Source: an uncultured Christensenellaceae bacterium
GTDB lineage: Bacteria > Bacillota > Clostridia > Christensenellales > UBA3700
Direction of reading: 5' to 3'
DNA length: 64,000 nt
NCBI GenBank assembly: GCA_944381325.1
Contig: CALWKS010000002.1
Coordinates: 186,001-250,000 of the forward strand
Shown: positions 1-9,000 of the stretch, one piece after another
How the letters are laid out: each line of letters opens with the position of its first letter
Position numbering within the stretch: the first letter of the stretch is position 1
Notes under the pieces: model-generated
Told to the model about the DNA's origin: nothing
Database searches by the model: none
The model's input: the letters and a program-made list of their open reading frames with translations, nothing else
Position numbers and translations under genes: made by a program

Positions 1-259
1 TTATGTAATAGTTCATACACGCGCGCACAATGTAAATACCCACAAGCCCTACGCCGAACAGCACTATTTGCAACACCATTCCGTTGGGGATAAAGTCGTT
101 GAGCATCTGCCTTGTCAGCATAGGATAGAAAAGTCCGCACAACGAGAATACCAGCGATGCCAGCATATCCAGAATGAACGTAACTTTATGAGGTTTGTAA
201 TAAGATATAAAATACGCAAACAAGTTGCGTTTGCCTTCTTGTTTCTTCTCTTTTTTCAT
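1..259 (-). CDS. ABC exporter, N-terminal membrane domain (partial)
   Basis: The reading frame opens with an ATG at 259 and runs off the left edge without a stop, giving about 86 residues. A lysine-rich start (MKKEKKQEGKRNLFAYF) is followed by two hydrophobic stretches separated by TRQMLNDFIP, the typical opening of an ABC exporter half-transporter with fused membrane and ATPase domains. The ATPase part is outside the window, so the family call rests on this short region. It lies 35 bases after trxB in the same direction and has no clear ribosome binding site of its own, so it may be the third gene of the HD-trxB operon. It could equally be one half of a heterodimer. Confidence 0.65.
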   Translation of the reverse strand, partial: MKKEKKQEGKRNLFAYFISYYKPHKVTFILDMLASLVFSLCGLFYPMLTRQMLNDFIPNGMVLQIVLFGVGLVGIYIVRACMNYYI

Positions 260-294
260 AATTGAATTTCAGTGTGAAAATATATCGGTATTTA

Positions 295-1206
295 TCAGTC
301 TGCACTGCAATATTCGCTTGCCGCAAGCGCCGCAACGCTTCCGTCAGCAGCAGCGGTAATAAGCTGACGCACCTTCTTCGTACGACAGTCTCCCGCCGCA
401 TATATACCGTCAGCCGCTATGCAGTCCTCTCCTGCAATGATGTAGCCTGCCTTGTCTCTTTGGACCAGTCCTTCGAATATGTCCGTGCTCGGAGTCTGAC
501 CGACAGCGACGAATACGCCGTCAAGCGGCAACTCTCTCTTTTCGCCCGTCCTCGTGTCCTCAAGGGTAATTCCGCTGACTTTGTCCTCTCCTGAAAGTGC
601 AACCACCTTGGCGTTGAGAATGAATTCCACATTTTGCATATTCCTTACCTTCTCAACCTTTTCAGGCTCAGCTCTGAAGCCCTCTCTGCGGTGAACGAGA
701 TACACCTTTGCGCACATAGACGCCAGAACTTCTGCGTCCTCGAACGCGGTGTTTCCGCCTCCTATCACGGCAACGGTTTTGCCCCTGAAGAACGCGCCGT
801 CGCAAGTTGCGCAGTAAGACACTCCGTATCCCGTAAGCTTTTCTTCTTTTTCAACTCCAAGCTTGCGGTTTTTCGCGCCCGTGGCGATTATAAGCGCTTT
901 CGCTTCAAGTTCTCCGCCGTCGTATTCGATCAGGAAACCGCCGTTCTTACGCGTTACTTTTTTGACTTCTGCGCTTATCATTTCAGTGCCGAGTTCAGTT
1001 GCCTGATTATAAAGCCCCATTGCGAAATCGTATCCGCTTACCTTACCGAGAGCGGGGTAATTGTCTACCTCTGGAGTAACGACTATCTGTCCGCCCGGCA
1101 TATAGCCTTCGAACATGATAACGTTTTTGCCTGCTCTCTTTGCATATATCGCCGCGCTCATTCCAGCGGTGCCTGCGCCTATTATCGCAATATCTGTTTT
1201 ATCCAT
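295..1206 (-). CDS. trxB: Thioredoxin reductase
   Basis: FAD-dependent, NADPH-using reductase that keeps thioredoxin reduced in the cytoplasm. The 303-residue length is normal for the low-molecular-weight bacterial family. Visible signatures: the FAD dinucleotide fold GAGTAG near residues 10-15, the redox-active CATC at 132-135, the NADPH-binding GGGNTA at 149-154 and the C-terminal AAGDCR that contacts FAD. Nothing essential is missing. The ATG follows a GAGAGGTGAAAG binding site. It sits 13 bases behind the HD-domain gene and shares its promoter. The downstream neighbour is an ABC exporter start. No thioredoxin gene is adjacent. Confidence 0.95.
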   Translation of the reverse strand: MDKTDIAIIGAGTAGMSAAIYAKRAGKNVIMFEGYMPGGQIVVTPEVDNYPALGKVSGYDFAMGLYNQATELGTEMISAEVKKVTRKNGGFLIEYDGGELEAKALIIATGAKNRKLGVEKEEKLTGYGVSYCATCDGAFFRGKTVAVIGGGNTAFEDAEVLASMCAKVYLVHRREGFRAEPEKVEKVRNMQNVEFILNAKVVALSGEDKVSGITLEDTRTGEKRELPLDGVFVAVGQTPSTDIFEGLVQRDKAGYIIAGEDCIAADGIYAAGDCRTKKVRQLITAAADGSVAALAASEYCSAD

Positions 1207-1219
1207 TTTCTTTCACCTC

Positions 1220-1828
1220 TCAGTTCACGCCTATTTTTTCGTCAAGATAGGACGCCATTATATCCGCGATATGCGTCAGCACTGCAAGCGGATATTTTTC
1301 GTATGCCTTGGAAATGCTGTAATCTCCGCCCTTGACCCTTGAATCGAAACCGCCCATATGCCAGTTTATCGCCATTGCCTCTTCTCTCGTCAGGCGCATA
1401 AATCCGTTGACGATATAAACAGACTTTTCGCCGTGGCCGTAAGGCAGATCCTCGTCTATCGCAAAATACGGAACTTTTTCCCAGACGTCGTTCTTCTTCT
1501 GATTGCGGTACTCGACCTTGTAAAAATTAACCTTGCAGATATCGTGAAGAAGTCCGCATATCACTATGCTTTCGTCGGTGATCGACGTTATAGCGTCGTC
1601 TGCGGCATGAAGTTTTTTTTCCTGATCGACAAGCATTTTAAGCCTTTTGCACACGTTTATACTATGCTCGCAAAGTCCGCCTTCGAGCGCATTGTGAAAT
1701 TTTGAGCTCGCAGGAGCGTAAAAAAAGTCGCTTTTGCAAAGCCACTCCAGAAACTTATCTGCCCCCGGGCGCTTTACGGCGTTGTTGAAAATCGTGATAA
1801 ATTCCTTCTTGTTTTCTTCGCAATCCAT
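1220..1828 (-). CDS. HD-domain metal-dependent hydrolase
   Basis: A 202-residue soluble protein with the spaced histidine/aspartate pattern of HD-superfamily phosphohydrolases: H55 in CEHSINV, H95-D96 in LLHDICK, H132 in GHGEKS, H157 in NWHMGG and H186/D189 in THIADIM. These residues would bind one or two divalent metals. Families of this shape hydrolyse nucleotides or nucleotide second messengers, but the substrate cannot be read from the sequence. It is the first gene of an operon with trxB and has an AAAGAGGAG binding site before its ATG. The promoter directly upstream is a near-perfect sigma-A site. Domain call is firm; function is open. Confidence 0.8.
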   Translation of the reverse strand: MDCEENKKEFITIFNNAVKRPGADKFLEWLCKSDFFYAPASSKFHNALEGGLCEHSINVCKRLKMLVDQEKKLHAADDAITSITDESIVICGLLHDICKVNFYKVEYRNQKKNDVWEKVPYFAIDEDLPYGHGEKSVYIVNGFMRLTREEAMAINWHMGGFDSRVKGGDYSISKAYEKYPLAVLTHIADIMASYLDEKIGVN

Positions 1829-1857
1829 TGTAAATCTCCTCTTTGTCGTTGAATTTC

Positions 1858-1886
1858 ATTATAACGGATTGCAACGCCGTTGTCAA
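1858..1886 (-). promoter_or_regulatory. Sigma-A promoter of the HD-trxB operon
   Basis: On the minus strand TTGACA (1881-1886) and TATAAT (1858-1863) are separated by exactly 17 bases, about 30 bases before the HD-gene ATG. A G+C-rich GCGCGC tract abuts the upstream side of the -35 box. Confidence 0.85.
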
Positions 1887-1921
1887 TGCGCGCCCGCCCG
1901 CACGTTATACTATATTTGCGA

Positions 1922-2362
1922 TTATTGCTTGTTGTACGCTTCGTTTATCTTGTCTTTAAAGTCGCGTTCAAGTTCAATGGTGCGGCTCACGTATCTGCAT
2001 ATATCGGGTTTGGCAAGAGAATAAGTTCTTGCGTCCATCTCCAGCGTGGCGATAGCCTTATCCGCACTCGAAAGCGCCGAGCGTACTACCGCGCTCGTGT
2101 CGTGCTTGCCTGAGAATTTGAACTCTATGCCCTTCACTGCAAACCAGCTTGCAATTTTGCCCGCATCCTTAGGCAGTCCGCCCTGCGCGCGTATTGCGCC
2201 GTCTATCTCCTTGGCAAGCTCAGTATGCTTTGAGCAATAATCTTCCATAACATCTTTGACCTCGCCTTCCTCGCAGAAATGCGCCATATTGCTGAGCGCA
2301 GTAGCGCCCATCTTTACTCCTTTTGAACACTTTGTCGCAAGTTTATAACTCTGTCCGTCCAT
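1922..2362 (-). CDS. Four-helix-bundle (ferritin-like, DUF2383-type) protein
   Basis: 146 residues, almost entirely amphipathic helix, with no signal peptide or membrane segment. Spacing of short helices (KLATKCSKGVKMG, MEDYCSKHTELAKEI, SADKAIATLEMDA, YVSRTIELERDFKDKI) resembles the PA2169/DUF2383 group of ferritin-like bundles. A complete set of metal-binding EXXH pairs is not evident, so no oxidase or storage role is claimed. The ATG follows a strong CGGAGG site. That site lies in one arm of a long inverted repeat in the 5' leader (see 2369-2427). The gene is read in the same direction as the small operon upstream but is separated from it by about 85 bases. Confidence 0.55.
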   Translation of the reverse strand: MDGQSYKLATKCSKGVKMGATALSNMAHFCEEGEVKDVMEDYCSKHTELAKEIDGAIRAQGGLPKDAGKIASWFAVKGIEFKFSGKHDTSAVVRSALSSADKAIATLEMDARTYSLAKPDICRYVSRTIELERDFKDKINEAYNKQ

Positions 2363-2368
2363 AAAAAC

Positions 2369-2427
2369 CTCCGTTTTTGAATATTGTGCAAAATTATTGC
2401 AGATTTATACTTTTTAAAAAAACGGAG
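2369..2427 (-). promoter_or_regulatory. Leader stem that can cover a ribosome binding site
   Basis: CTCCGTTTTT (2369-2378, + strand) is a perfect inverted match of AAAAACGGAG (2418-2427). In the minus-strand RNA the second arm contains the GGAG of the ribosome binding site of the gene starting at 2362, so the 10-bp stem would hide it. Whether it forms is inference. Confidence 0.4.
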
Positions 2428-2448
2428 ATATAAAAATAATTTTATGAT

Positions 2449-2628
2449 TTAAAATGTTTTGCTTTTTTTATCCGATATAATAAGAATTATGCCGATAATT
2501 GCAGGCAAAAAATATCCGATACCCCCGATTATTCCAATCTTTGAAAACGTACCGCCTATAATTCCTCCAAAAACACCTACTGCCTGAATTACAAACAAGG
2601 CAATCGCCCACTTCTTTTTTGCAGACAC
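2449..2628 (-). CDS. Small two-helix membrane protein (59 aa)
   Basis: A GTG-initiated frame of 59 codons and a stop. GTG is the first possible start after an in-frame TAG, and it is preceded by a GGGGGT ribosome-binding-like run about 8 bases upstream. After a basic start (SAKKKWA) come two glycine-rich hydrophobic segments (about residues 8-26 and 30-52) and a basic tail SDKKSKTF. It is the third gene of a tight unit after an HTH regulator and a zinc-ribbon protein, 16 bases behind the latter. No family is recognised. It could be a small membrane stress or regulatory protein; nothing more can be said from sequence. Confidence 0.6.
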   Translation of the reverse strand: MSAKKKWAIALFVIQAVGVFGGIIGGTFSKIGIIGGIGYFLPAIIGIILIISDKKSKTF

Positions 2629-2644
2629 AATATTCTACCCCCAG

Positions 2645-3097
2645 TTATTTCATATAGAATTTCACATAGTCTCTGAATTCTTTCAATCTGTTAAGCGCGC
2701 TTATCCAAGTGCCGTGACCGTTTTGCCCCATATCGCTTTTTGTCCCGTTTGATCCGTATTCTCTGACCAATTCGTCTACGTCTCTCAACATTTCGCCGAA
2801 CGACTTATACTCTACTTCGGCTATACACGTCAATGCGTACTCGTAAGAATACACTGTGCTTACTGTCCCTTTATCAGTCATAACAACGTATCCGCGCTTG
2901 ATAAGATATCGTCTGTATCCGTCGTAATTCAAGTCGAAACGCTCGCCGTTCAACTGACTGTTGGTCAGCTTTGCGGCAAATGCTTTTTTTGTTTTAATCG
3001 TTTTATTGTTCTTTATTGCCGTCTTGCAAAACGAGCACATTGCTTCGTCGTCTTTTATGTAATGCAGATGACATTTAGGGCACAATCTGAAAGCCAT
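2645..3097 (-). CDS. Zinc-ribbon protein of unknown function
   Basis: 150 residues starting at an ATG preceded by AGGAGG; an in-frame ATG 39 bases further upstream lacks such a site. The N-terminus has CPKCHLHYIKDDEAMCSFC, two CXXC knuckles of a zinc ribbon. The rest is a mixed helix/strand domain with a basic segment (GYRRYLIKRGYVV) and a helical end. No catalytic motif is recognised. It lies between an HTH regulator (35 bases upstream) and the 59-residue membrane protein, suggesting one small unit. A nucleic-acid or partner-binding role is only a guess from the ribbon. Confidence 0.65.
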   Translation of the reverse strand: MAFRLCPKCHLHYIKDDEAMCSFCKTAIKNNKTIKTKKAFAAKLTNSQLNGERFDLNYDGYRRYLIKRGYVVMTDKGTVSTVYSYEYALTCIAEVEYKSFGEMLRDVDELVREYGSNGTKSDMGQNGHGTWISALNRLKEFRDYVKFYMK

Positions 3098-3132
3098 TTT
3101 TTCCTCCTGTAAAATATAGATTTTTCTTGATT

Positions 3133-3471
3133 TCATCTGAAAATTTTTACAAAAACTTCGTTCAATCTATCTATAATATCCTCTTTCTCTTTTTCAGACT
3201 TTTCATTTGAAAATCGAATGCACCTGATGATAAAATCCTTTTCCTCCAAGCTCAGTTTCTTTCCGCTCAGATAAAAACCTTTATTCGTTTTAACAATCGG
3301 ATACCCAGATTTAATTAAAAATTTTATATTCCGCCCTACTGTCTTCCTGTCGCATGGCAATACATCAGATATTATTCGGGCAATGTATGTTTGTCTCAAA
3401 GGATGATTTTTATCGCTTTCGTTTTCCAATATCTTCAGAATTAAAAGAATCAATTGCTTTTTATCTTTCAT
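3133..3471 (-). CDS. HTH transcriptional regulator (WYL/DeoR-like N-domain)
   Basis: 112 residues. Residues about 5-60 form a winged-helix DNA-binding domain: ILKILENES, a recognition region CDRKTVGRNIKFLI, then a wing YPIVKTNKGFYLSG. This order matches the DNA-binding half of WYL-type regulators, but the effector-binding WYL domain is absent and only a charged helical tail follows, so the protein is short for that family. It probably binds DNA as a dimer. It leads the unit with the zinc-ribbon and 59-residue membrane protein and so may control them and itself. The ATG follows GAAGGTG. Confidence 0.7.
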   Translation of the reverse strand: MKDKKQLILLILKILENESDKNHPLRQTYIARIISDVLPCDRKTVGRNIKFLIKSGYPIVKTNKGFYLSGKKLSLEEKDFIIRCIRFSNEKSEKEKEDIIDRLNEVFVKIFR

Positions 3472-3661
3472 ACAAACACCTTCATTTATATTGTATCATA
3501 TATGTTATACCAAAAATCGCCCTGAATTAAATATATATATAATTTTCTTTCAAACAAACTTGTTAAAATTAAAAGGTTAATTTATAGAAACATATCAAAA
3601 TTCTCTCATAACAATGTTTTGATACTATACTTTGATAAAAAGTTTTTCTTCACCATTTTAC

Positions 3662-3690
3662 TTGCAAAATACGTTTTTTTATGATAATAT
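3662..3690 (+). promoter_or_regulatory. Promoter of the tRNA-Ser gene
   Basis: TTGCAA (3662-3667), 17-base spacer, TAATAT (3685-3690), ending 25 bases before the mature tRNA end. Confidence 0.65.
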
Positions 3691-3715
3691 TGCTTTTGCG
3701 ATAAAATATTGCTGT

Positions 3716-3806
3716 GCAGAGATGGCTGAGCTGGCCTAAGGCGCACGATTGGAAATCGTGTGTACGGTAAAACGTACCGAGGGTTCGAATCCCTCTCTCT
3801 GCGCCA
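3716..3806 (+). tRNA. tRNA-Ser (anticodon GGA)
   Basis: The acceptor arms GCAGAGA and TCTCTGC pair over seven bases, the anticodon stem CACGA/TCGTG encloses TTGGAAA with anticodon GGA, the extra arm is long (GTACG/CGTAC) as in class II serine tRNAs, and GGTTCGAATCC forms the T arm. CCA is encoded at 3804-3806. It reads UCC and UCU codons. It stands alone between two minus-strand genes and has its own promoter and terminator. Confidence 0.97.
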
Positions 3807-3836
3807 TAGCAAAGACTCTCTTAAGAGTCAAAAAAT

Positions 3837-3862
3837 GAGCAGATAAATATCTGCTCGTTTTT
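3837..3862 (+). terminator. Terminator of the tRNA-Ser gene
   Basis: GAGCAGAT and ATCTGCTC form an eight-base stem followed by GTTTTTAT. Confidence 0.8.
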
Positions 3863-3886
3863 ATATTATGATTTTATTGCAATTCT

Positions 3887-3914
3887 AATGCCGCCCTTTC
3901 GGACGGCATTTTAT
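3887..3914. terminator. Hairpin terminator between tRNA-Ser and the convergent gene
   Basis: AATGCCGCCC and GGACGGCATT pair (one G-T) around TTTC. The T-rich side lies in + direction; it may also stop minus-strand transcripts of the gene ending at 3915. Confidence 0.65.
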
Positions 3915-5780
3915 TTAATCGAGAGCTATTTCTGTGAATTCACAATCATCTTCATCGTCTTCGATTGCAGAATCCTTCTCATTTCTTCCGAAATACTTGT
4001 TCTTGAAAATTTTTGCTACGATAAATCCGACAATAGCAATAACTGCAATTACCAACTGAAGTATCGGAGCAGAACCGACTGCAAGATTGACGTCAGGCAG
4101 AATGTCAGACGTGTTGAGAACCGTATTCAACAAAATAGTCGTAAAAATGCCGTAAGCCGCCGCTATAATCAGAAGGATAAGCGCTATACCCTTGACTGCC
4201 TTCACGTCTTTTCCGCCGCAAAGATACGCTAAGCCCATTGAGAACATTGCCGCAACGGCATAAAGCGCAATAATCGAAATTATAGGCTGGAATCTGATAA
4301 ACACTTTGGCAAAATTGTTGGTCTCAGACACGTAAGAAGTATTTACAAATCCGTGCAGACCGTAAGAAAGCTTAAAATATTCGTTGCCTTCTTTTCTTGC
4401 GGTCAGACTTTCAGTATATCTGACGGCATTTTCATTGAAATCTTTTTTCAAGTCTGCACTTTCAGTATAATTGTCCTCGCCCAAATCTATAAAATACTCA
4501 TTGAACGTATCGAACTGAGTAAACGAATATCTGAACGTCGTGCTTGGAAGTTCTTCATCCTGAGGATAATATGTAAGCGAAGTATTTACGGCAGGAAGCG
4601 CAACGCATGAAATAACTATTATTCCCGCCACAACAGCCGTAGCGTTGACAATAAGTTTCTTAACGTTCTCCTTCTTTTCAGACATTATCCTTATAGCAAG
4701 ACGGTAAGCGAAGAATACTACAGAGAACGCGATTATGCACAAAAGTGCACTTCCCACAAAAATACCGTCATCGCCTTTCAATCCGGATGCGGTAACAAAC
4801 GTTGAAAGATAAGCCGCAAAAGCAACAGAACTTGCTAGGACGATTGCGACCATACGCACCCCGCCTATATTCTTCCTTGCAAGAAGCAGAACAACAGAAG
4901 CGATAAACGCCGCGCCGCAAACGATAACGTTTATCATTGCAAGTATTCCTGCGGTTATCAGGTCGTTGACCGCTGCGCTGACATTATAGTCCTCCTGAGC
5001 CGATATTCGACTTGCAGCATAAGTTATCTTGAACAAATTGGCTTCAGTTATAATATCTGAAATCTTTTTGCAAGCCTTTTCAGTAACGGTGATCCTTCCC
5101 GTCAGTTCATTTTCTTTTATCATGCCTTCTTCTGAAAGCACGTCCATTATCTCCTCAAAATAATTGTCTCCCTCACTGACTTTATCGATATAATCCTGAG
5201 CGTCTTCTGCGTCCGCAGTAAGCGCAAAGAACGCAAAATCCATAAGCGAAACCGCCGAATATCTCATCCTGATATCGCCTTCGAATTTTGCATCTTCTCC
5301 TGCGGCGGATTTTACCGTATCGCTCATATTGACTTCAAAAACCGTAAAGAAAGAACATATAAAGAATACAAATGTAACCGCAACCAGCACGATATGACCG
5401 ATAAGCCCCTTATCCATGCTGTTTCTGATCTTTTCGAATTTTTCCTTTGTTACGCGGCAAGACTTTTTCTTCTTTTCTTTTTTCACGGAACGGTCTTTCT
5501 CTGCCGGACTTTCTTTTATGTCAAAAAGCACCTCGTCTTCTGCTGACGGTGCTTTCTCTGCAAAATAAGCCCCATCGGCTTTTGCAGGCATTCTGTCTTC
5601 TTTGACAACAGAGGTTTTTACCTCGTTCTGATCTGCACCGCACTTAGGGCAGAAAGAAAAAACTTCGTCTATCTCCGCTCCGCACTTAAGGCAAATCTTT
5701 TTGCCGTCGGTCCTCTTTCCGCAGAACGGACAGTAAACGAAATCTTCAGAGATTTCTTTGTTGCAATTTTTACAAATCAT
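3915..5780 (-). CDS. Zinc-ribbon polytopic membrane protein
   Basis: 621 residues. Two zinc ribbons occupy the N-terminus (CKNCNKEI...CPFCGKR and CLKCGAEI...CPKCGAD), followed by a charged linker to about residue 125 and then about eight hydrophobic helices (first GLIGHIVLVAVTFVFFICSF, last PILQLVIAVIAIVGFIVAKI). An extracytoplasmic segment of about 60 residues separates helices one and two. The C-terminus is acidic. Proteins with this zinc_ribbon_2 plus multi-helix plan are common in Clostridia and have no agreed function. A strong GGAGGAG site precedes the ATG, with its own promoter 140 bases upstream. I do not recognise a transport or enzyme family. Confidence 0.75.
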   Translation of the reverse strand: MICKNCNKEISEDFVYCPFCGKRTDGKKICLKCGAEIDEVFSFCPKCGADQNEVKTSVVKEDRMPAKADGAYFAEKAPSAEDEVLFDIKESPAEKDRSVKKEKKKKSCRVTKEKFEKIRNSMDKGLIGHIVLVAVTFVFFICSFFTVFEVNMSDTVKSAAGEDAKFEGDIRMRYSAVSLMDFAFFALTADAEDAQDYIDKVSEGDNYFEEIMDVLSEEGMIKENELTGRITVTEKACKKISDIITEANLFKITYAASRISAQEDYNVSAAVNDLITAGILAMINVIVCGAAFIASVVLLLARKNIGGVRMVAIVLASSVAFAAYLSTFVTASGLKGDDGIFVGSALLCIIAFSVVFFAYRLAIRIMSEKKENVKKLIVNATAVVAGIIVISCVALPAVNTSLTYYPQDEELPSTTFRYSFTQFDTFNEYFIDLGEDNYTESADLKKDFNENAVRYTESLTARKEGNEYFKLSYGLHGFVNTSYVSETNNFAKVFIRFQPIISIIALYAVAAMFSMGLAYLCGGKDVKAVKGIALILLIIAAAYGIFTTILLNTVLNTSDILPDVNLAVGSAPILQLVIAVIAIVGFIVAKIFKNKYFGRNEKDSAIEDDEDDCEFTEIALD

Positions 5781-5916
5781 TTCACTCCTCCTTCTAAATA
5801 AAGCGACGCTAAACTATCGTTTTATTGTCTTTGTCAAAATTGTTGCAATGCGCCCTTAGGGGCACACAGACTTCTTCCCTTTATCCGCAGAATACTTCTC
5901 CACGGATTATATATTG

Positions 5917-5945
5917 ATTATATAACCAATAGCAAATATTGTCAA
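5917..5945 (-). promoter_or_regulatory. Sigma-A promoter of the zinc-ribbon membrane protein
   Basis: Minus-strand TTGACA (5940-5945), 17-base spacer, TATAAT (5917-5922). Confidence 0.85.
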
Positions 5946-6031
5946 TAGCGCTTTGAAAAACTACTTATATCATAATAAAATTTTTAAGTTGGTTTTGTTG
6001 ATTTTCTATATACGTATCGACTTTTTTCTCA

Positions 6032-6060
6032 ATAAAAATAAAAAGGACGGAAGCCCGTCC
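6032..6060 (-). terminator. Terminator of the RyR/AAA-protease operon
   Basis: In the minus direction GGACGGG-CTT-CCGTCC is followed by TTTTTATTTTT. Confidence 0.85.
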
Positions 6061-6086
6061 CTTTCATTTCATTATTCAGCCGTCTG

Positions 6087-9000
6087 TCAGCTTAAAGGTT
6101 TTCCGAGAACAGCCTCGATATCCTTTGAATCCAGACTGTTGCGCTCAATAAGCGCTTCAACGAGTCTGTCGACAGACTCCTTGTTGTCCTCTATAAGTTT
6201 CTGTGCGCGCCCGAGTTCTTTGAGCATCAGGGCGTTGACTTCAGAATAAATCTCTTTTTTGACTTCTTCACCGAAACAACTTGCGACCGCGAGTCTGTTT
6301 TCAGCCATACCCAGACCTCCGATAAGCGCAGAGGCGATCTCTGTCGCCTTCCTCAGGTCTGAAGACGCGCCTGCGGTAAGCCCTCCGTCTTTGCCGTAAT
6401 AAACCATTTCAGCCGCCCTGCCGCCGAGCGAACAGCATACCGCATCGAGGAGCTCCTGCTTGGAATCAATGCTTTCGTCTTCTTCGCTATCGTGCATAAC
6501 GTAGCCGCCGTAAGGTCCGCGCGCAACGACCGTCATATACAGAGGTATTTTTCCGCACGCCCATGAAACGATCGCGTGTCCTGCCTCGTGGCGTGCCGTA
6601 CGCAGAACGCTTTCTTTTGAAAACTCTTTCTTTTCTCCGTACTCCTCTGTATCCTGCGCGTCTTCAAGCATTTCATCGGTAAGAGGTCTGCCGCCTGCGC
6701 GCTCTATAGCCGCATTTATTATATCTTTGATAAGAGAATGACTGTATCCCACGGTTTTCTTGGCAAGGATGTTGATTCCGTCCTCAAGCTCATCGGGATT
6801 TACTCCGTTTTCTCTGAGATAATGACAGATAAGCTCTTTTCTCTCTGCCGTATCAGGCAATCCGACAAGTATTTTTTTATCGAAGCGCCTTACGAATGCG
6901 GGATCGAGCACCATCTTATTGTCGTCATCGTCTGACTTTATTGCATAATTGGTTGCGCACACCACGATGACGGGTCTGTTTTCGTTGGTTCTGAAGCCTT
7001 CGATCTCGGCAAGGAAAGTCGTAAGCAGTTCTTCCTGATAACGCGTCGTGTCGCTGCCCGTTCTTGCTTTTGCGAAGCCGTCCACCTCGTCTATGAAAAT
7101 GATAGAAGGCGCGTATCTTCTTGCCGTCCTGAACACTTCTCTTATGTTCTCAGGCCCCTGACCAACGTATTTGTTAAAGAATTCTGTCGCCTTTTTCTCG
7201 ATAAAAGTAACGTCCGTTTCTCCTGCAAGCGCCTTTGCGAGCATGGTCTTTCCCGTTCCGGGAGGGCCGTAAAGCAATATACCCTTGGGCGCTTTTCTTC
7301 CCGTAGCGGTATACTTCTTGGGATTTTTAAGGTATCTGACATAATCCGCCATAGCCTTTTTAGCTTCAGCCGCGCCTATTACGTCAGAAAATTTTACATC
7401 AGGTCTTGAAACGTCCGCAAGAACGCTGCCTCTGTCCTCTGCTTTTACCGAGCGCTTTATCTCAAAGCGGCGCGCGTGTATTTCAAGCGTCTCGCCGTTA
7501 TCCTCGATCTCCTGCGCGCAATTATAGCTGAGGATATTGCTTGACCTTGCGAGTTTATAGAAGTTGTTGCCGGTAACTGTTGCGTCTTTTACGAAGATAA
7601 GACTTGCGGAATTCTCAGAATTGTCGCCCGACTTGAAGGCGAAAATGCCTTTTGCTCCTCTTGCGAGGAAGGTATCGAAGGCTACGTCGTCATAGCCGTT
7701 GCCGTCATCGTTGATAACGTATACGGGGATCTCGGGATATTTGGTTGTAAAATATTCGAACAGTCTGACTCCGTCGCTGTCTATATCCTCAAGGTCGCTT
7801 GGTCTGTCGTGAGCGTTCTTTTCATTCATAAAGACGTCAAGAACTATTGCGCCAACTTCTCCGTCCAAAGCTTCTTTCGCTGCTTCAACGTCGTTTTTGA
7901 AAACTCCTTTCACACCTTTAGTCTCAGCGCAAGCAATCTTCAATTCTTTGTTGTATCTCTTATCGACCGCAAAAAGCACGGGGATTTTTTCTCTGACCTC
8001 GAACATATCGCTTGCCGCAGTTTTTTTATAGTCTACGCTGAGCGATATCTTTCTGAGTTTGTCTACGTCCATCTTTCTGCGCGTAAGCTGACTGACTGCG
8101 TCGAAAAGCTCGCTTTCTATAAATTTTCTGACCGCGCCCGTCATAGAACGCGCGTCTCCGCTGCCGCCTACAGAATACATTATAAGCGCCGCTATCTTAT
8201 CGCAGTCGCACTCTATTTTAATGCCTGTATTTGCTTCAGCTGTGGCGATCTTTTCTTTAAGCTCCGCAAGCACGATTTCCTTGAGCGCATACGGCTCTAA
8301 TCGGTTGAACATAAGCACGATGCCTTTTGCCCAACGGGAAACGAGTTCCTGAGGAAAATAAGGTCTGTTTGTCATCGGATTCAGATCGCTTGCAAGCGCA
8401 GAAACTATCGCGCTCTTAGTTATGCCGGACAGATTGGAGCCGTCTACGTCCTCGTAGAGATTTCTCGCTACGTTGGTAGTAAAGATCAAAATAGCGTCTC
8501 TGAAAGACACTTCCTCTCCAGTGCCGTTATCTCTTATAGAGCCTGCGTCCAGGATCTGAAGGAAAAGCCTGAGATTGTTCTGCGAAGCCTTTTCTATTTC
8601 GTCGAACAGAATAATACTCTTCGGGTTTTCCTTTACGAAGCCCGTTATCTTTCCCGGTTTGCCGCTGAATTCGTAGCCGTTTACTACCGCGCCCATTTCG
8701 CCGTATTCGCTCATGTTGAATCTGGCATAAACTCGCCCTTTAAGACACTCTGCCGCACATTCTGCAAGATAAGTTTTTCCGCATCCCGGAGGTCCTGCGA
8801 AGACAAAGGTTGCAAGCGGTCCTTTGTGCGTCTTTGCATTGAGCACCTGCGCTCCGAAGTACGCTCTTACGAAAGCGTCTATCGCGTGTTGCTGACCTTT
8901 TACCTTTTTCGCAAGTTCTGCTTTCAGGTCTGCTATCCTTCTCTGCATTTGCCCGAAAGTTTCTTTTTCTTCAGGCTTTTCCTGCTTTTTCTGCTCTTTT

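Larger units (their letters stand above)
5781..6086. other. Intergenic region with promoter, leader and terminator
   Basis: No gene of convincing quality is present. It holds the promoter for the zinc-ribbon membrane protein, a roughly 130-base leader with a small hairpin (GCCC-CTAA-GGGC type), and the terminator of the AAA protease gene. Confidence 0.6.

Noticed and set aside
3606..3812. A 68-codon minus-strand frame ending in ERDSNPRYVL-like residues
   Set aside because: It is the antisense reading of the tRNA-Ser gene, a well-known false protein.
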